Assembly: GCA_022573815.1 (NCBI GenBank) | Contig: JACZTG010000001.1 | Location: forward strand, 128,882-169,940 | Direction: 5' to 3' | Origin: Candidatus Neomarinimicrobiota bacterium | Lineage (GTDB): Bacteria > Fidelibacterota > SORT01 | DNA length: 41,059 nt | Part shown: positions 26,216 to 35,488 of the stretch, piece after piece | Numbering within the stretch: position 1 is the stretch's first letter | Layout: every line of letters begins with the position of its first letter | Position numbers and translations under genes: made by a program | Notes under the pieces: model-generated | Seen by the model: only the letters and a program-made list of their open reading frames with translations | Database searches by the model: none | Told to the model about the DNA's origin: nothing

Positions 26216-26446
26216 TTACATTGACGATGTATCGTAAACTCTTATGCCCGTAATAAATGGGCAGGTTTTAGCAATATTCTCCGCTTCATCAAGGTTTTCT
26301 GCATTGATTATTGAGTAACCTGTTATTGAATCTAAGCCAAGTGGCAATTCTTTAGTTCCTGATTTTGTGATTTCTCTTCCAGCTCCAAATGGGCTTCCCA
26401 TATCAATAAACTTGTCTCCTACTGAAGCGAACCAATTGCCCCATGC
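26216..26446 (-). pseudogene. YCII-like domain protein remnant, N terminus lost
   Basis: Reading minus, residues AWGNWFASVGDKFIDMGSPF continue into GAGREITKSGTKELP and TGYSIINAENLDEAENIAK, ending RVYDTSS-M. This is the C-terminal two thirds of the small YCII-related family (usually about 100-120 residues). A TAA codon at 26447-26449 directly precedes the first homologous residue, and no N-terminal part is found in other frames upstream. A product could only start at the internal Met (61 residues), without the first strand and helix of the fold. I therefore treat it as a pseudogene. Confidence 0.7.
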
Positions 26447-26610
26447 TTATTTAATTTTAGACTTAAAATAGGCATTCGAAGTCTTAACGCTTGCGGGTAT
26501 TATCATTTATACATAGATCCCTCACCTGATTTTCAGCCGGACAAGCCCTACCCCAATTAAAATTTCGGACAGCCGTCCGGTTGACTACTAATAGAAAGGA
26601 AATTAAATTA

Positions 26611-26718
26611 ATGCCGCTTTATATGGATTTACACGATGTTCCGGGCGCTTCGGAAGAAGATTTGGTCAAAGCTCATCTGGCAGAACTAATAGCCGCACGC
26701 AATATAGCGTTACTGTAA
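26611..26718 (+). pseudogene. DUF4242-like protein, truncated to 35 codons
   Basis: ATG 26611 with AAGGA upstream begins MPLYMDLHDVPGASEEDLVK AHLAEL, the hallmark start of DUF4242 (SCO4226-like, reported nickel-binding) proteins of about 80-90 residues. Similarity ends after about 27 residues, and a stop follows at 26716. The remaining domain is not found downstream. It is either a decayed gene or a remnant left by a deletion. The intact start and ribosome site suggest a recent loss. Confidence 0.65.
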
Positions 26719-27156
26719 CCTCGTAAGTATCCATTGTAACGCGCACTTGAAAGCCGTCGCGTTAGTAATCACATCTAAATACCAAACCGGTTCTAACGAC
26801 TTACCAATCTGATGTTTGGCTCGAATCGGATTAATCATAATTATCATAAAAATAAGTTGATTATGGAGTCATTAATCGTAAATTGTCTATCCCTCGGGGG
26901 AATGGAAAAGTTTGCGCCAGCAAACCTAAAATAGAAAGCTGCTTATGAAGGCGGATAAGATTGAGTCTCACGAAGTTGTAATCGGAAAAAAGCCACCCCG
27001 CAATAAAATAACTTTATTGGAGCGTTCAAACTCCACGCTTCAGCGGCAAGCCTTTTTTGTAGATCAAAATACAGATTTAAGTTTTACTCTGACTAACCTA
27101 AGTATGTCAAGAGAATATCCAGTTGTAACTCACATAATTTAAGCAAGGAGTTCAAT

Positions 27157-29712
27157 ATAAATCTATCTATACAAAAACAGGGAATCATTTATATATCCAT
27201 AGTCTTGTCAGCGGGAATTTTTCTTGTGGATTTAATTATTCCCTTAGGGGTAGCTGCAGGAGTACCCTATATGGCAGTAGTACTTCTTTCACTGTGGCAT
27301 CCGAGTAATAAATATACAATTGGTGTTGCAGTAATCTCCTCGTTATTAACAGTGTTAGGATATTTACTATCGCCTGAAGGTGGTTTATTTTGGATGATTT
27401 TATATAATAGAATTTTGGCACTTTCCGCCATATGGGTAACGGCGATTTTAACAATTAAACGTAAAAAAGTCGAGTTTGAGTTACAAAAGAGCGAGCGAGG
27501 CCTCAAAAGAGTATTGCAGATTGCAAAGTTAGGACACTGGGAGTGGAATATTCTGACAGAGGAAACCGTTTTTAGCGACGAATATCATAAAATATTTAAT
27601 TTAGAGAAGGATAAATCGTACAGCACTGATGAAATTCTAGAATTAATCCATCCTGATGATAAGGCAAGATATTTGGAAATACTGGAAAATTCAATAAAAG
27701 AGAAGAAAGGTCTGACCGCCGACTACCGGATTGTATTAGATAGTAATGAAATAAAACATATCCATTCTGAATGGAAGGTTTACGCAGACTCTGAGAATAA
27801 TCCAATCAAGATGGCGGGGACCGTACAGGATATAACCGAACAAAAAAAAGTGCTTGATGACCTGACTGTCAGTGAATTGAACCTTAATAAAGCGCAGGAA
27901 ATGGCTCATGTGGGTAGTTGGGATTTAGACCTCCGCACAAACAGACTTAATTGGTCAGATGAAGTTTACAGGATATTCGGATTAACACCGCAAGAGTTCG
28001 GCGCTACCTACGAAGCATTTGTAGAAGCAATACATCCCGATGACAGAGAAATGGTGAACGAGGCATATCAGGAAGCAGTAAAAAACAATTCTCCATATGA
28101 AGTTGTTCACCGGGTTTTAAGACCTGATGGAGAAATTCGAATCGTTCGTGAGAGATCAGAGGAAATTTTAGATTCGACCGGGCATGCAATTCGCTCTGTG
28201 GGCACTGTTCATGACATAACCGAAATGGAAGAATCGATCCGGAGAGCAAAAAAAGAAAGAAACCATTTTGATAAACTGCTTGAATCGTTAGGAGAAGTGG
28301 TTTTCATAATGAATTTTGGTAATAGGGTGATAGAAAGGGTCAATTCCGAAATAAAATCTGTTTTCGGCTATGAGAGCTACGAATGTGTTGGACAATCAAC
28401 AAGGATGCTCTGTCAAAATGAAGAAGATTTCATTGAGTTTGGAAATAAGTTACAAGAAGCAATTAAACGGGGTGATGAAGTTGTTCACATAAAGCAAACA
28501 TTTGTGAAGAAAAATGGAGAAACGTTTCCTTCGGAAATTACACTTTCCTTTTTAAAGGAGGCAGGTAAAATAACGCACGTCATTTCTGTTGTTCGAGATG
28601 TTTCCGAGAGTGAACGAGCCGAACGCGCCTTGCGAGAAAGCGAAAAAAGGAATCTCAGGGCTCAGGAAAAAGCTCATTTGGGTCATTGGGATTGGAATGT
28701 TGTTACAAATGAAGCAATAGTGTCAGACGAATTTATAAGGATATGGAATCAAAACAGAGAGGAAAATGATAAACCTTCCTCTCTTGAAGATTTTATGGAA
28801 TCGGTCCACCCTGAGGACAAAGAAACTGTCTTGAATGCGGTAGATATGGCATTAAAAAATATTGAAGAATATGATATTGATTTTCGTGTGGTAATGCCGG
28901 ATAATACAATTAAATGGGTGAACAGCGCGGGGGATGTGACCTTTGATTCCGAAGGCAAACCCGTGCGAATGGTTGGAACCCTTCAGGATATTACCGAGCG
29001 CGTCAAATCTGAATTAGCGTTGAGAGAAGCAAAGGATAAATTGGAGGAAAAAGTAAGAGAAAGAACCTTGGAGCTTGAGAAATCCCATGGGAATTTGAAA
29101 AAATCATTAGAAGAAAAAGAATTGTTACTTAAAGAGATTCATCATCGGGTGAAAAACAATCTTCAGATTATATCAAGTCTTCTGAACCTGCAGGCAAACG
29201 CGATTAAAGATAAAAATATTGTAAAAAATCTTATGGATATGAGAAGCAGGGTTCAGTCTATGTCACTGATTCATGAGAATATATATAGATCAGATGATCT
29301 TTCTAAAGTCGATGTTAATAATTACGTTGCGATGTTAACAGAAAATCTGATACAAACTTATTCGGAAGAAGGGAAATCTATAAAGATACGGAGTAAAGTC
29401 GGGGACATCACATTGGATATTGATAAGGCTATCCCACTCGGGTTGATAATTACAGAGTTAGTCACGAATGCCATGCAGCATGCGTTTATAGAGAAAAAAA
29501 GCGGTATTATCGATATTAACTTGAGCGAATTTAATAATACTCTTGAAATGATAATCAGCGATAACGGCGATGGATTAACCGAAGGCACAGGTATTAATGA
29601 GAAAGGGAATCTCGGTTTTATGTTAGTAAAAACTCTTTCCGATCAACTTGATGCCGACCTTGATGTGAAAGTTAGTAACGGAACCAAGTATACAATGAGT
29701 TTTGCTAAATAA
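27157..29712 (+). CDS. Multi-PAS HisKA_2-type sensor histidine kinase
   Basis: The N-terminal membrane region has about three helices in the first 85 residues, including [17 protein letters not shown] and [17 protein letters not shown]. Four PAS domains follow, at about 115-230, 240-355, 370-480 and 495-625, three of them with PAC-like endings DITE. The HisKA_2 DHp has [17 protein letters not shown], and the ATPase domain has [12 protein letters not shown] and DNGDGL. This kinase class usually feeds response regulators in general-stress or light pathways. Start: the first standard codon is TTG 27205, inside the first membrane helix and without a ribosome site. AAGGAG (27145-27150) stands exactly 6 nt before ATA 27157, giving [11 protein letters not shown] prefer it. 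A DHp/receiver protein follows after 13 nt. Confidence 0.9.
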   Translation: MNLSIQKQGIIYISIVLSAGIFLVDLIIPLGVAAGVPYMAVVLLSLWHPSNKYTIGVAVISSLLTVLGYLLSPEGGLFWMILYNRILALSAIWVTAILTIKRKKVEFELQKSERGLKRVLQIAKLGHWEWNILTEETVFSDEYHKIFNLEKDKSYSTDEILELIHPDDKARYLEILENSIKEKKGLTADYRIVLDSNEIKHIHSEWKVYADSENNPIKMAGTVQDITEQKKVLDDLTVSELNLNKAQEMAHVGSWDLDLRTNRLNWSDEVYRIFGLTPQEFGATYEAFVEAIHPDDREMVNEAYQEAVKNNSPYEVVHRVLRPDGEIRIVRERSEEILDSTGHAIRSVGTVHDITEMEESIRRAKKERNHFDKLLESLGEVVFIMNFGNRVIERVNSEIKSVFGYESYECVGQSTRMLCQNEEDFIEFGNKLQEAIKRGDEVVHIKQTFVKKNGETFPSEITLSFLKEAGKITHVISVVRDVSESERAERALRESEKRNLRAQEKAHLGHWDWNVVTNEAIVSDEFIRIWNQNREENDKPSSLEDFMESVHPEDKETVLNAVDMALKNIEEYDIDFRVVMPDNTIKWVNSAGDVTFDSEGKPVRMVGTLQDITERVKSELALREAKDKLEEKVRERTLELEKSHGNLKKSLEEKELLLKEIHHRVKNNLQIISSLLNLQANAIKDKNIVKNLMDMRSRVQSMSLIHENIYRSDDLSKVDVNNYVAMLTENLIQTYSEEGKSIKIRSKVGDITLDIDKAIPLGLIITELVTNAMQHAFIEKKSGIIDINLSEFNNTLEMIISDNGDGLTEGTGINEKGNLGFMLVKTLSDQLDADLDVKVSNGTKYTMSFAK

Positions 29713-29725
29713 ATACAGAATATAA

Positions 29726-30769
29726 TTGGATAAAAAGTCAAAAATACTAATAATTGAAGATGAAAGAATAATCGCTGAAGATATTAGCTTAACTCTCCAG
29801 ACCCTTGGCTATAATGTTTGCGCAATTGGCTCTACAGGCGAAGAAGCGGTTTCGCTGGCAAAAAATTTAAAGCCTGATTTGATTCTTATGGATATTAGGC
29901 TAAAAGGGAAAATGGACGGTATTCAGGCAGCGGAAAAGATTTTGAGCAGTTCGAGGATACCAATTATCTACGTAACCGCATATGCCGATGAAAAAACTCT
30001 TCAAAGAGCGAAAATTACCGAGCCTTACGGTTATGTTCTGAAACCTATACGGCAAATTGAGCTGCATTCAGCAATCGAAATTGGAATATACAAGCATGAG
30101 ATGGAGGAAAAACTTAAAGAGAGCGAATTGAAAATTGAAAGAGAAAAACTAAATACAATTAAGGAGTTGGGAGGAGCAGTAGCACACGAATTTAATCAAC
30201 CCTTACAATCTCTTATGATATTATCAAAACTCATGTTGACTGAATCAAAAGCAAAGAGAGAGGAAATATCAGTACAACTTTTTAAGGATGTTGAAAGAAT
30301 GTCAGTACTGGTTCAAAGGCTGCTGAACTTACACACAGTAAAGACTAAATCCTACGCCGGAAAAAGTAAAATAATAGATCTCCTTGGCAGCAGTAAATTT
30401 CACATATCCACAAAAAAAAGCGTGCTACTTATAGACGATGAAGAGTCTATTCTCAATTTGCTCTCCAGGATTATAGAAAAAGAGGGTTATGATATTGATA
30501 GAGCCAATAGCGGCAAAAAAGCAATATCATTGTTAAATAAGAATGATTACGGGTTAGTAATTTGTGATATTCAGCTACCCGATTTGTCGGGCGTGGACTT
30601 ATATCAACAATCCCGCAAAATGAACAAAAAAACTCCATTTGTATTCATTTCCGGATATACTGTAGATGAGATAGGAAAATCAGTAATAGATAGTTCTGCA
30701 GGATTTCTTGCTAAGCCATTTAAGGTTAGTGATATTTTGGAAATTCTGAATTCTGTATTCAAAGCGTGA
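29726..30769 (+). CDS. Receiver-DHp-receiver protein lacking an ATPase domain
   Basis: This 347-residue soluble protein has a first receiver (about 5-120) with Asp56 in LILMDIRLKG and Lys in VLKPI, a short coiled coil (122-148), and a DHp-like helical hairpin (149-205) with an H-box AVAHEFNQPLQ, His154. The tail reads TKSYAGKSKIIDL, and a second receiver (about 229-345) has Asp281 in VICDIQLPD and Lys in AKPF. No N, G1, F or G2 boxes are present; only about 20 residues separate the hairpin from the second receiver. It should accept and pass phosphoryl groups without making them, like a phosphotransfer hub. It starts at TTG 13 nt after the HisKA_2 kinase, its probable partner. Confidence 0.85.
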   Translation: MDKKSKILIIEDERIIAEDISLTLQTLGYNVCAIGSTGEEAVSLAKNLKPDLILMDIRLKGKMDGIQAAEKILSSSRIPIIYVTAYADEKTLQRAKITEPYGYVLKPIRQIELHSAIEIGIYKHEMEEKLKESELKIEREKLNTIKELGGAVAHEFNQPLQSLMILSKLMLTESKAKREEISVQLFKDVERMSVLVQRLLNLHTVKTKSYAGKSKIIDLLGSSKFHISTKKSVLLIDDEESILNLLSRIIEKEGYDIDRANSGKKAISLLNKNDYGLVICDIQLPDLSGVDLYQQSRKMNKKTPFVFISGYTVDEIGKSVIDSSAGFLAKPFKVSDILEILNSVFKA

Positions 30770-30868
30770 CTTAGTCGGGGAAAATTATCTCTAATAATGT
30801 TGTTCTGTAACTGTTAGGCTTTTTCGAACGCTTTATCCCGTCTTTGAGGATGCAAGCCATTGCCATTA

Positions 30869-31156
30869 TTATTTAGGTTCGTAAACCTCGAAAAGCCTAA
30901 TGTTTGCCGGCTCATCACTGACTTCTGATATGGCTTGATTCAGACGGGGGCCTATAACGCCGGAAGCGGCTTCAGCGTCTTCTTTTGAATTCCAAAGAAC
31001 GATGATTCCATAATCGCCGACAATGTCATCAGCGAAGAAAACACATTCATTACAACCATTCTGAGCTTTGATAGCAGGAACAAATTCATCCGCGAGATTT
31101 TGAGCTGTTGAACGTGCCCCCGGTTCCAATGTTATTCTAACTAATCTTAAGTACAT
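30869..31156 (-). CDS. Antibiotic-biosynthesis-monooxygenase (ABM) domain protein
   Basis: This small ferredoxin-like-fold protein of about 95 residues has the ABM pattern: LRLVRITLEPG, then NGCNECVFFADD, YGIIVLWNSKEDAEAASG, and a final strand RLFEVYEP. Such dimeric proteins act as cofactor-free monooxygenases or in quinone and heme handling; the substrate is unknown. I chose the ATG at 31156 because GGAGAG lies 7 nt upstream; the ATG five codons earlier overlaps that ribosome site. The gene is convergent with the receiver protein and divergent from the RmlD-like gene. Confidence 0.75.
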   Translation of the reverse strand: MYLRLVRITLEPGARSTAQNLADEFVPAIKAQNGCNECVFFADDIVGDYGIIVLWNSKEDAEAASGVIGPRLNQAISEVSDEPANIRLFEVYEPK

Positions 31157-31486
31157 AAATTTTCTCTCCATAGGTTCTGAGTATTACTTTCATTTAGAAT
31201 ACATATAAATGTTCGAAATTAATTGGTTAAAAGCTTTAAATAATGCAAATTAAATTAAAAATTAAATAATATTGTGTCAACTAACAGGATAATTTTCACC
31301 AACCACCAAATAAGCGCGAAGCCTCAAATCATTCTAATATATAAGTAAATTCTCTTAAAATACCTGTTTGATTAATCGGATTTGAGGCTAAATTGGAGAC
31401 CATAATTTTGTCCATGGACTCAGAGCAAATTTAAACACAATATTACCGACGGAAAATAATTTTAGTTAAATAGCGTATAGAAAATA
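31157..31486. other. AT-rich divergent intergenic region
   Basis: About 330 bp lie between the divergently transcribed ABM and RmlD-like genes. It is strongly AT-rich around 31200-31280 and must hold both promoters, but I could not identify a convincing -35/-10 pair. No repeats of the dispersed families are seen. Confidence 0.4.
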
Positions 31487-32401
31487 TTGGCTAAAAAGAA
31501 AATACTAATTTTAGGTTGTGGCGGAATGCTTGGAGAAGCATTTTACCATACTTTTCGCGATGATTTTGAAATTAAAGCAACGGATATTGACCTGAATGAA
31601 GAATGGTTATCTTTTCTTGATGTGAGGGATTTAGATGCCATTAGGATTATGGCGGAGGATTTTCAGCCTGATTATATTTTTAATCTTGCAGCATTTACTG
31701 ATCTCGAATATTGTGAAAGGAATATTGACGAAACGTATTTGACAAATAGAACAGGGGCTGAAAATTGTGCTCTCATATCAGAAGAATTGGATAGCACTTA
31801 TATTTTCATCTCAACCGCCGGAATCTACGATGGTGGACAGAATACCTATACAGAATCCGATATTCCGGCACCCATCAGTATTTACGGAAAATCAAAGTAC
31901 TTTGCTGAAGTAGCAATCAAAGAAATCTGCTCGACATATTTCATCTTTAGAGCAGGCTGGATGATGGGTGGCGGTCAAAAAGATAAAAAATTCGTCCACA
32001 AGATTATTAAACTGATTTTAGCAGGACAAAAAGAACTACACGTTGTAACCGACCTGAAAGGTTCTCCTACATTTACATACGATTTTGCGCGGAATACCCT
32101 AAAAATGATTGGCACCAAGTTTTATGGTCTATATAATATGACTTGTGAGGGCGGACCAACAAGATATGAAGTTGCCGCTGAGATGCTCATGATTCTCGGG
32201 TTGACTGATAAAATTAAATTAATCGAAGTTGATTCGACGCATTTCAAGGAAGAGTATTTCGCACCGCGTCCCGAATCAGAGGTACTGGAAAATTTAAAGT
32301 TAAGGAACAAAAATATGGATGAAATGAGAAATTGGAAAATTAGTTTGAAAGATTATATTGAGAGCGAATGGTTAGAAATCGTCACCGGCGCTGTGACGTA
32401 A
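31487..32401 (+). CDS. RmlD-like (dTDP-4-dehydrorhamnose reductase family) SDR protein
   Basis: This extended short-chain dehydrogenase of 304 residues has the nucleotide loop ILGCGGMLGEAF, the RmlD landmarks LDVRDLDAI and QPDYIFNLAAFTDLEYCE, the catalytic pair in SIYGKSKYFAE (Tyr, Lys) with STAGIYDG, and the late FRAGWMMGGG and GSPTFTYDFA. True RmlD reduces dTDP-4-keto-rhamnose for surface polysaccharide. No rmlABC genes are nearby, so another nucleotide-sugar role is possible. The start is TTG; no clear ribosome site is seen. Confidence 0.8.
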   Translation: MAKKKILILGCGGMLGEAFYHTFRDDFEIKATDIDLNEEWLSFLDVRDLDAIRIMAEDFQPDYIFNLAAFTDLEYCERNIDETYLTNRTGAENCALISEELDSTYIFISTAGIYDGGQNTYTESDIPAPISIYGKSKYFAEVAIKEICSTYFIFRAGWMMGGGQKDKKFVHKIIKLILAGQKELHVVTDLKGSPTFTYDFARNTLKMIGTKFYGLYNMTCEGGPTRYEVAAEMLMILGLTDKIKLIEVDSTHFKEEYFAPRPESEVLENLKLRNKNMDEMRNWKISLKDYIESEWLEIVTGAVT

Positions 32402-32483
32402 ATATATAATTTCTCGTTTTGGAAAGAAAGATTACTTAAAAAATATCAATATGATTGATTTATTTTTATAGAGAGTGGGAGAA

Positions 32484-33194
32484 TTGAAAATTCTAATTTA
32501 TAGTTGCTTGTATCTCGGATTAAGTGGGCAAGCATTAGGACAAGAAACACTTGTACTGTCATCAGTCAAAGGTTCGATTGATGCCGAAGTATCTATAGCT
32601 GTCATGAAGGAAGCTTATGATATGATAGGAATTAATATCGAGATACGTGAATTTGGTGGCAAGGAGGCTTTACACGCATCAAATTCAGGTATGGTAGATG
32701 GAGAAATTGAGCGAATTGACGGGATTAGCAAGATCTGCCCGAACTTAAGGCAAGTTCAAATACCGATAAATTATTTTAATCTACACGCATTTTCAAAGAT
32801 GAATAATATTGTAATTAACGGGTGGTACGATTTAAAACCATATAAGTTAGGGATTACTGAGGGTATGATAATCACCGGGCAAAACACAATTGGTATGGAT
32901 GTTAAACTGTATAAGAATAATCAAGAATTGTTTGAAATGATATTGGCAGACAGTATTGAGATAGCTGTTATGCCGTTAATGAACGGCAAAATTATACTTA
33001 ATAGGATGGGCATATCTAATATACACGCATTGAACAAAGTAATTGAATCATTATTCCTTTATCATTATTTACATAAAAAACATGAAAATCTTATCCCAAA
33101 ATTGGAAAAAGCGTTAAAAATGATGTTATTTAAAGGAAGAATGCTTCAAATCCGAAAGGAAACGTTTGATAATATTATAAAAAATCAGGACTGA
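32484..33194 (+). CDS. Periplasmic solute-binding-like protein paired with a hybrid kinase
   Basis: A signal peptide (KILIYSCLYLGLSGQALGQ) precedes a family-3-type binding-protein fold of about 215 residues: TLVLSSVKGSIDAEVSIAVM, YDMIGINIEIREFGG, DGEIERIDG, and KPYKLGITEGMIITG. The pattern is that of SBP_bac_3-like proteins often encoded beside sensor kinases rather than ABC permeases, and no permease is present here. I prefer TTG 32484, which puts the signal peptide at the very N terminus; GTG 32475 would add three residues. The stop TGA overlaps the proposed CTG start of the downstream kinase, so the two are probably translationally coupled. The ligand is unknown. Confidence 0.75.
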   Translation: MKILIYSCLYLGLSGQALGQETLVLSSVKGSIDAEVSIAVMKEAYDMIGINIEIREFGGKEALHASNSGMVDGEIERIDGISKICPNLRQVQIPINYFNLHAFSKMNNIVINGWYDLKPYKLGITEGMIITGQNTIGMDVKLYKNNQELFEMILADSIEIAVMPLMNGKIILNRMGISNIHALNKVIESLFLYHYLHKKHENLIPKLEKALKMMLFKGRMLQIRKETFDNIIKNQD

Positions 33195-35488
33195 TCATAG
33201 AAGAAATCACCAGCAGGCGCAGAATTGAAATCAGGTTTATACTAATCCTTTCCGGGGTAACCTTATCGATAATAATTTTTAGCTTTTTACTGACCTACGT
33301 TTTGACTGTTGAAGGTAAGAAAACACAACTGCGGGAGTTAGCTCGTTCTCAGGCGAGACTTATGGAATCCATAGCAAAATACAACGCCTTCTTTTCCGGG
33401 GATACTACAGAGGGATACGGTAGAGCTGCTACTTTAAGCCAGATTAGAGAAAGTCATCGTAAATACACAGGCTTTGGTGAGACCGGCGAATTGGTGTTGG
33501 CAGAGAAAAAAAATAACTTAATCATATTTTTATTATTTGCCAGAAAGGATGCGGCATACAGGATTCCCGATCCTGTGGAATTGAATTCGGGAATAGCTGT
33601 TCCAATGTCCTTGGCGCTTCATGGGAAGTCCGGAATAATTGAGGCATTGGATTATTTGGGTGTGGAAGTATTAGCAGCTTACGAACATCTAAATTTTTTA
33701 GACATGGGATTAGTCGCTAAAATGGATATGTCTGAAATTCAGGCACCTTTTATAACTGCGATTTTATATACTATTCTTGCTTCATTCGGGTTAATTCTCA
33801 TAGGTACTTTTTTAAGTCGGAAGATTGTAAGTCCGCTTATAAAACAAGTTTATAATTTTACATCTGAATTGCAATCACGAGAAGAAGAGCTTATTCGCGC
33901 AAATTTTCTTGCCGAATCTGCTCTTGATATTACTAAGTCAGGTTATTGGCACGTTTCATTTGAGGATTCGGGTTGGTATACATCATCTGATAGGACTATT
34001 GCGATATTTGGCGATTTCCCACGTCCTGATTATCGCTATCATACCAAAGATGATTGGTATGCAAATATGAAGCTCGCCGATGTGAAAGCAGCCGAAATTG
34101 CATGGAATAAGTTTGTTGCTATAAGAGAAGGAGAAAGATCTGAATTTGATGTTACCTTTGCAACTAAACGCCCGGTTGATGGCGAGATAGTCTGGATTCA
34201 TGCTTTGGGGCATGTAATCAAAGATGACAGGGATGAAACGATTGCATTGTTTGGCGTAGTTCAGGATATTACGGAAAAAAGGAAGATTAAAGCAGAGCAG
34301 TATGAACTAAGGGAAAAGCTGGAACGCGCGAAACGAATGGAATCATTGGGATTATTAGCAGGGGGAGTAGCCCACGACCTGAATAATATTATAGGTCCAA
34401 TTATGGCCTATCCGGAACTGATAAAGATGAATTTATCCGAAGGCAAGCCGGTGGATGAAGATCTTGATGCCATAAGTTCCTCAGCACATAGAGCAGCTGA
34501 TGTGGTCTCAGATCTCTTGGCTTTAACCCGTCGCGGTAAGTATAAGATGGAATCGATAGTTTTGAATGATTTTATTAACGATTATCTGAACTCAGCTGAA
34601 TCAAAAACAGCAGAAAAATTATTTCCTCAAGTAAAACTTAATATTCAACTTTCAAAAGACCGATTATTAATTAAAGCTTCGAAAGCCCACATTCCAAAAG
34701 TGATAATGAATCTTGTTAATAATGCATATGAGTCTATGCCTTTGGGAGGAGTCTTAAGTATTACCAGCTCTTCTGTTGACATAAAAAGTGAAAAATTAAG
34801 TGATAAGAGTATTGCGCCAGGAATGTATAATCTGCTCACAATCGAAGATCAGGGGGAGGGAATTGAAGAAGAGAACGTCTCAAAGATATTCGATCCATTT
34901 TTTACCACAAAAATGAGATCAGAAAAAAGCGGCACAGGATTGGGATTGTCTGTAGTATATAATGTACTTAAAGATCATGGCGCGCATATTCACGTGGAGA
35001 GTAAGCTGGGTTTTGGAACAAAATTTTCTATTTATTTTCCAGCGACAAGCGAAGAAATAGAAACATCATCTGAACTTAAGCAAAAGAAACGGAATAGCGG
35101 AAGCATTCTTGTGGTCGATGATAGAAAAGAACAAAGAAATATTGCGGAAAGACTATTAACAACTTTAGGATATGATGTCGTGACTGTAGAGAAAGGTCAG
35201 GATGCGATTGAATATATTAAGAAAAAAGACGTGGATTTAGCTTTACTTGATATGATACTCGAAGATGATATGGATGGACTTGATACATATAAAGAGATTA
35301 TAAAAATAAAACCAGGGCAGAAAACCATAATTGTTAGCGGTTATAGTGAATCCGATAGGGTTAAAGAAGCTGAAGAGCTCGGTGTAAATGGATTTATAAA
35401 AAAGCCGTATACTATGGATGATATAAAAAAAATATTACTAAAAGTGTTAGTTGACGGAGAAATTGATTCGAGTAAAAATCCTGATTAA
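33191..35488 (+). CDS. Hybrid sensor histidine kinase (periplasmic sensor, PAS, HisKA, ATPase, receiver), probable CTG start
   Basis: The frame has no ATG, GTG or TTG between the stop at 33170 and TTG 33302, yet the upstream codons encode a charged tail and a clear membrane helix (IRFILILSGVTLSIIIFSF). CTG 33191 overlaps the preceding TGA as CTGA and gives 765 residues. Architecture: TM1 (about 15-40), periplasmic sensor (about 45-185), TM2 (about 190-212), PAS (about 240-365), DHp GGVAHDLNN with His395, HATPase_c (NLVNNAYE, GTGLGLS), and a receiver with LDMILEDDMDG and KKPY. The C-terminal half is nearly identical to that of the kinase at 23739, while the sensor differs. It is likely the receptor for the binding protein upstream. 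Confidence 0.9.
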   Translation: MIIEEITSRRRIEIRFILILSGVTLSIIIFSFLLTYVLTVEGKKTQLRELARSQARLMESIAKYNAFFSGDTTEGYGRAATLSQIRESHRKYTGFGETGELVLAEKKNNLIIFLLFARKDAAYRIPDPVELNSGIAVPMSLALHGKSGIIEALDYLGVEVLAAYEHLNFLDMGLVAKMDMSEIQAPFITAILYTILASFGLILIGTFLSRKIVSPLIKQVYNFTSELQSREEELIRANFLAESALDITKSGYWHVSFEDSGWYTSSDRTIAIFGDFPRPDYRYHTKDDWYANMKLADVKAAEIAWNKFVAIREGERSEFDVTFATKRPVDGEIVWIHALGHVIKDDRDETIALFGVVQDITEKRKIKAEQYELREKLERAKRMESLGLLAGGVAHDLNNIIGPIMAYPELIKMNLSEGKPVDEDLDAISSSAHRAADVVSDLLALTRRGKYKMESIVLNDFINDYLNSAESKTAEKLFPQVKLNIQLSKDRLLIKASKAHIPKVIMNLVNNAYESMPLGGVLSITSSSVDIKSEKLSDKSIAPGMYNLLTIEDQGEGIEEENVSKIFDPFFTTKMRSEKSGTGLGLSVVYNVLKDHGAHIHVESKLGFGTKFSIYFPATSEEIETSSELKQKKRNSGSILVVDDRKEQRNIAERLLTTLGYDVVTVEKGQDAIEYIKKKDVDLALLDMILEDDMDGLDTYKEIIKIKPGQKTIIVSGYSESDRVKEAEELGVNGFIKKPYTMDDIKKILLKVLVDGEIDSSKNPD

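Larger units (their letters stand above)
26052..27156. other. Gene-poor region with gene remnants and repeats
   Basis: About 1.1 kb lies between two kinase genes. It holds two copies of a dispersed motif (CAAGCCCTATCCCGCATTC at 26086-26104 and a variant at 26542-26559), ATCCCTCG fragments (26141, near 26516), a YCII-like remnant, a DUF4242-like remnant, and a short inverted repeat GCGTTAC ... GTAACGC (26707-26742). A 65-codon frame at 26945-27142 has no recognisable features. Confidence 0.6.

Noticed and set aside
26945-27142. 65-codon frame between the remnants and the HisKA_2 kinase
   Set aside because: It has no recognisable motif, no membrane segment and no good ribosome site, and its end overlaps the upstream region of the kinase frame; a real small gene cannot be excluded but there is nothing to support it.
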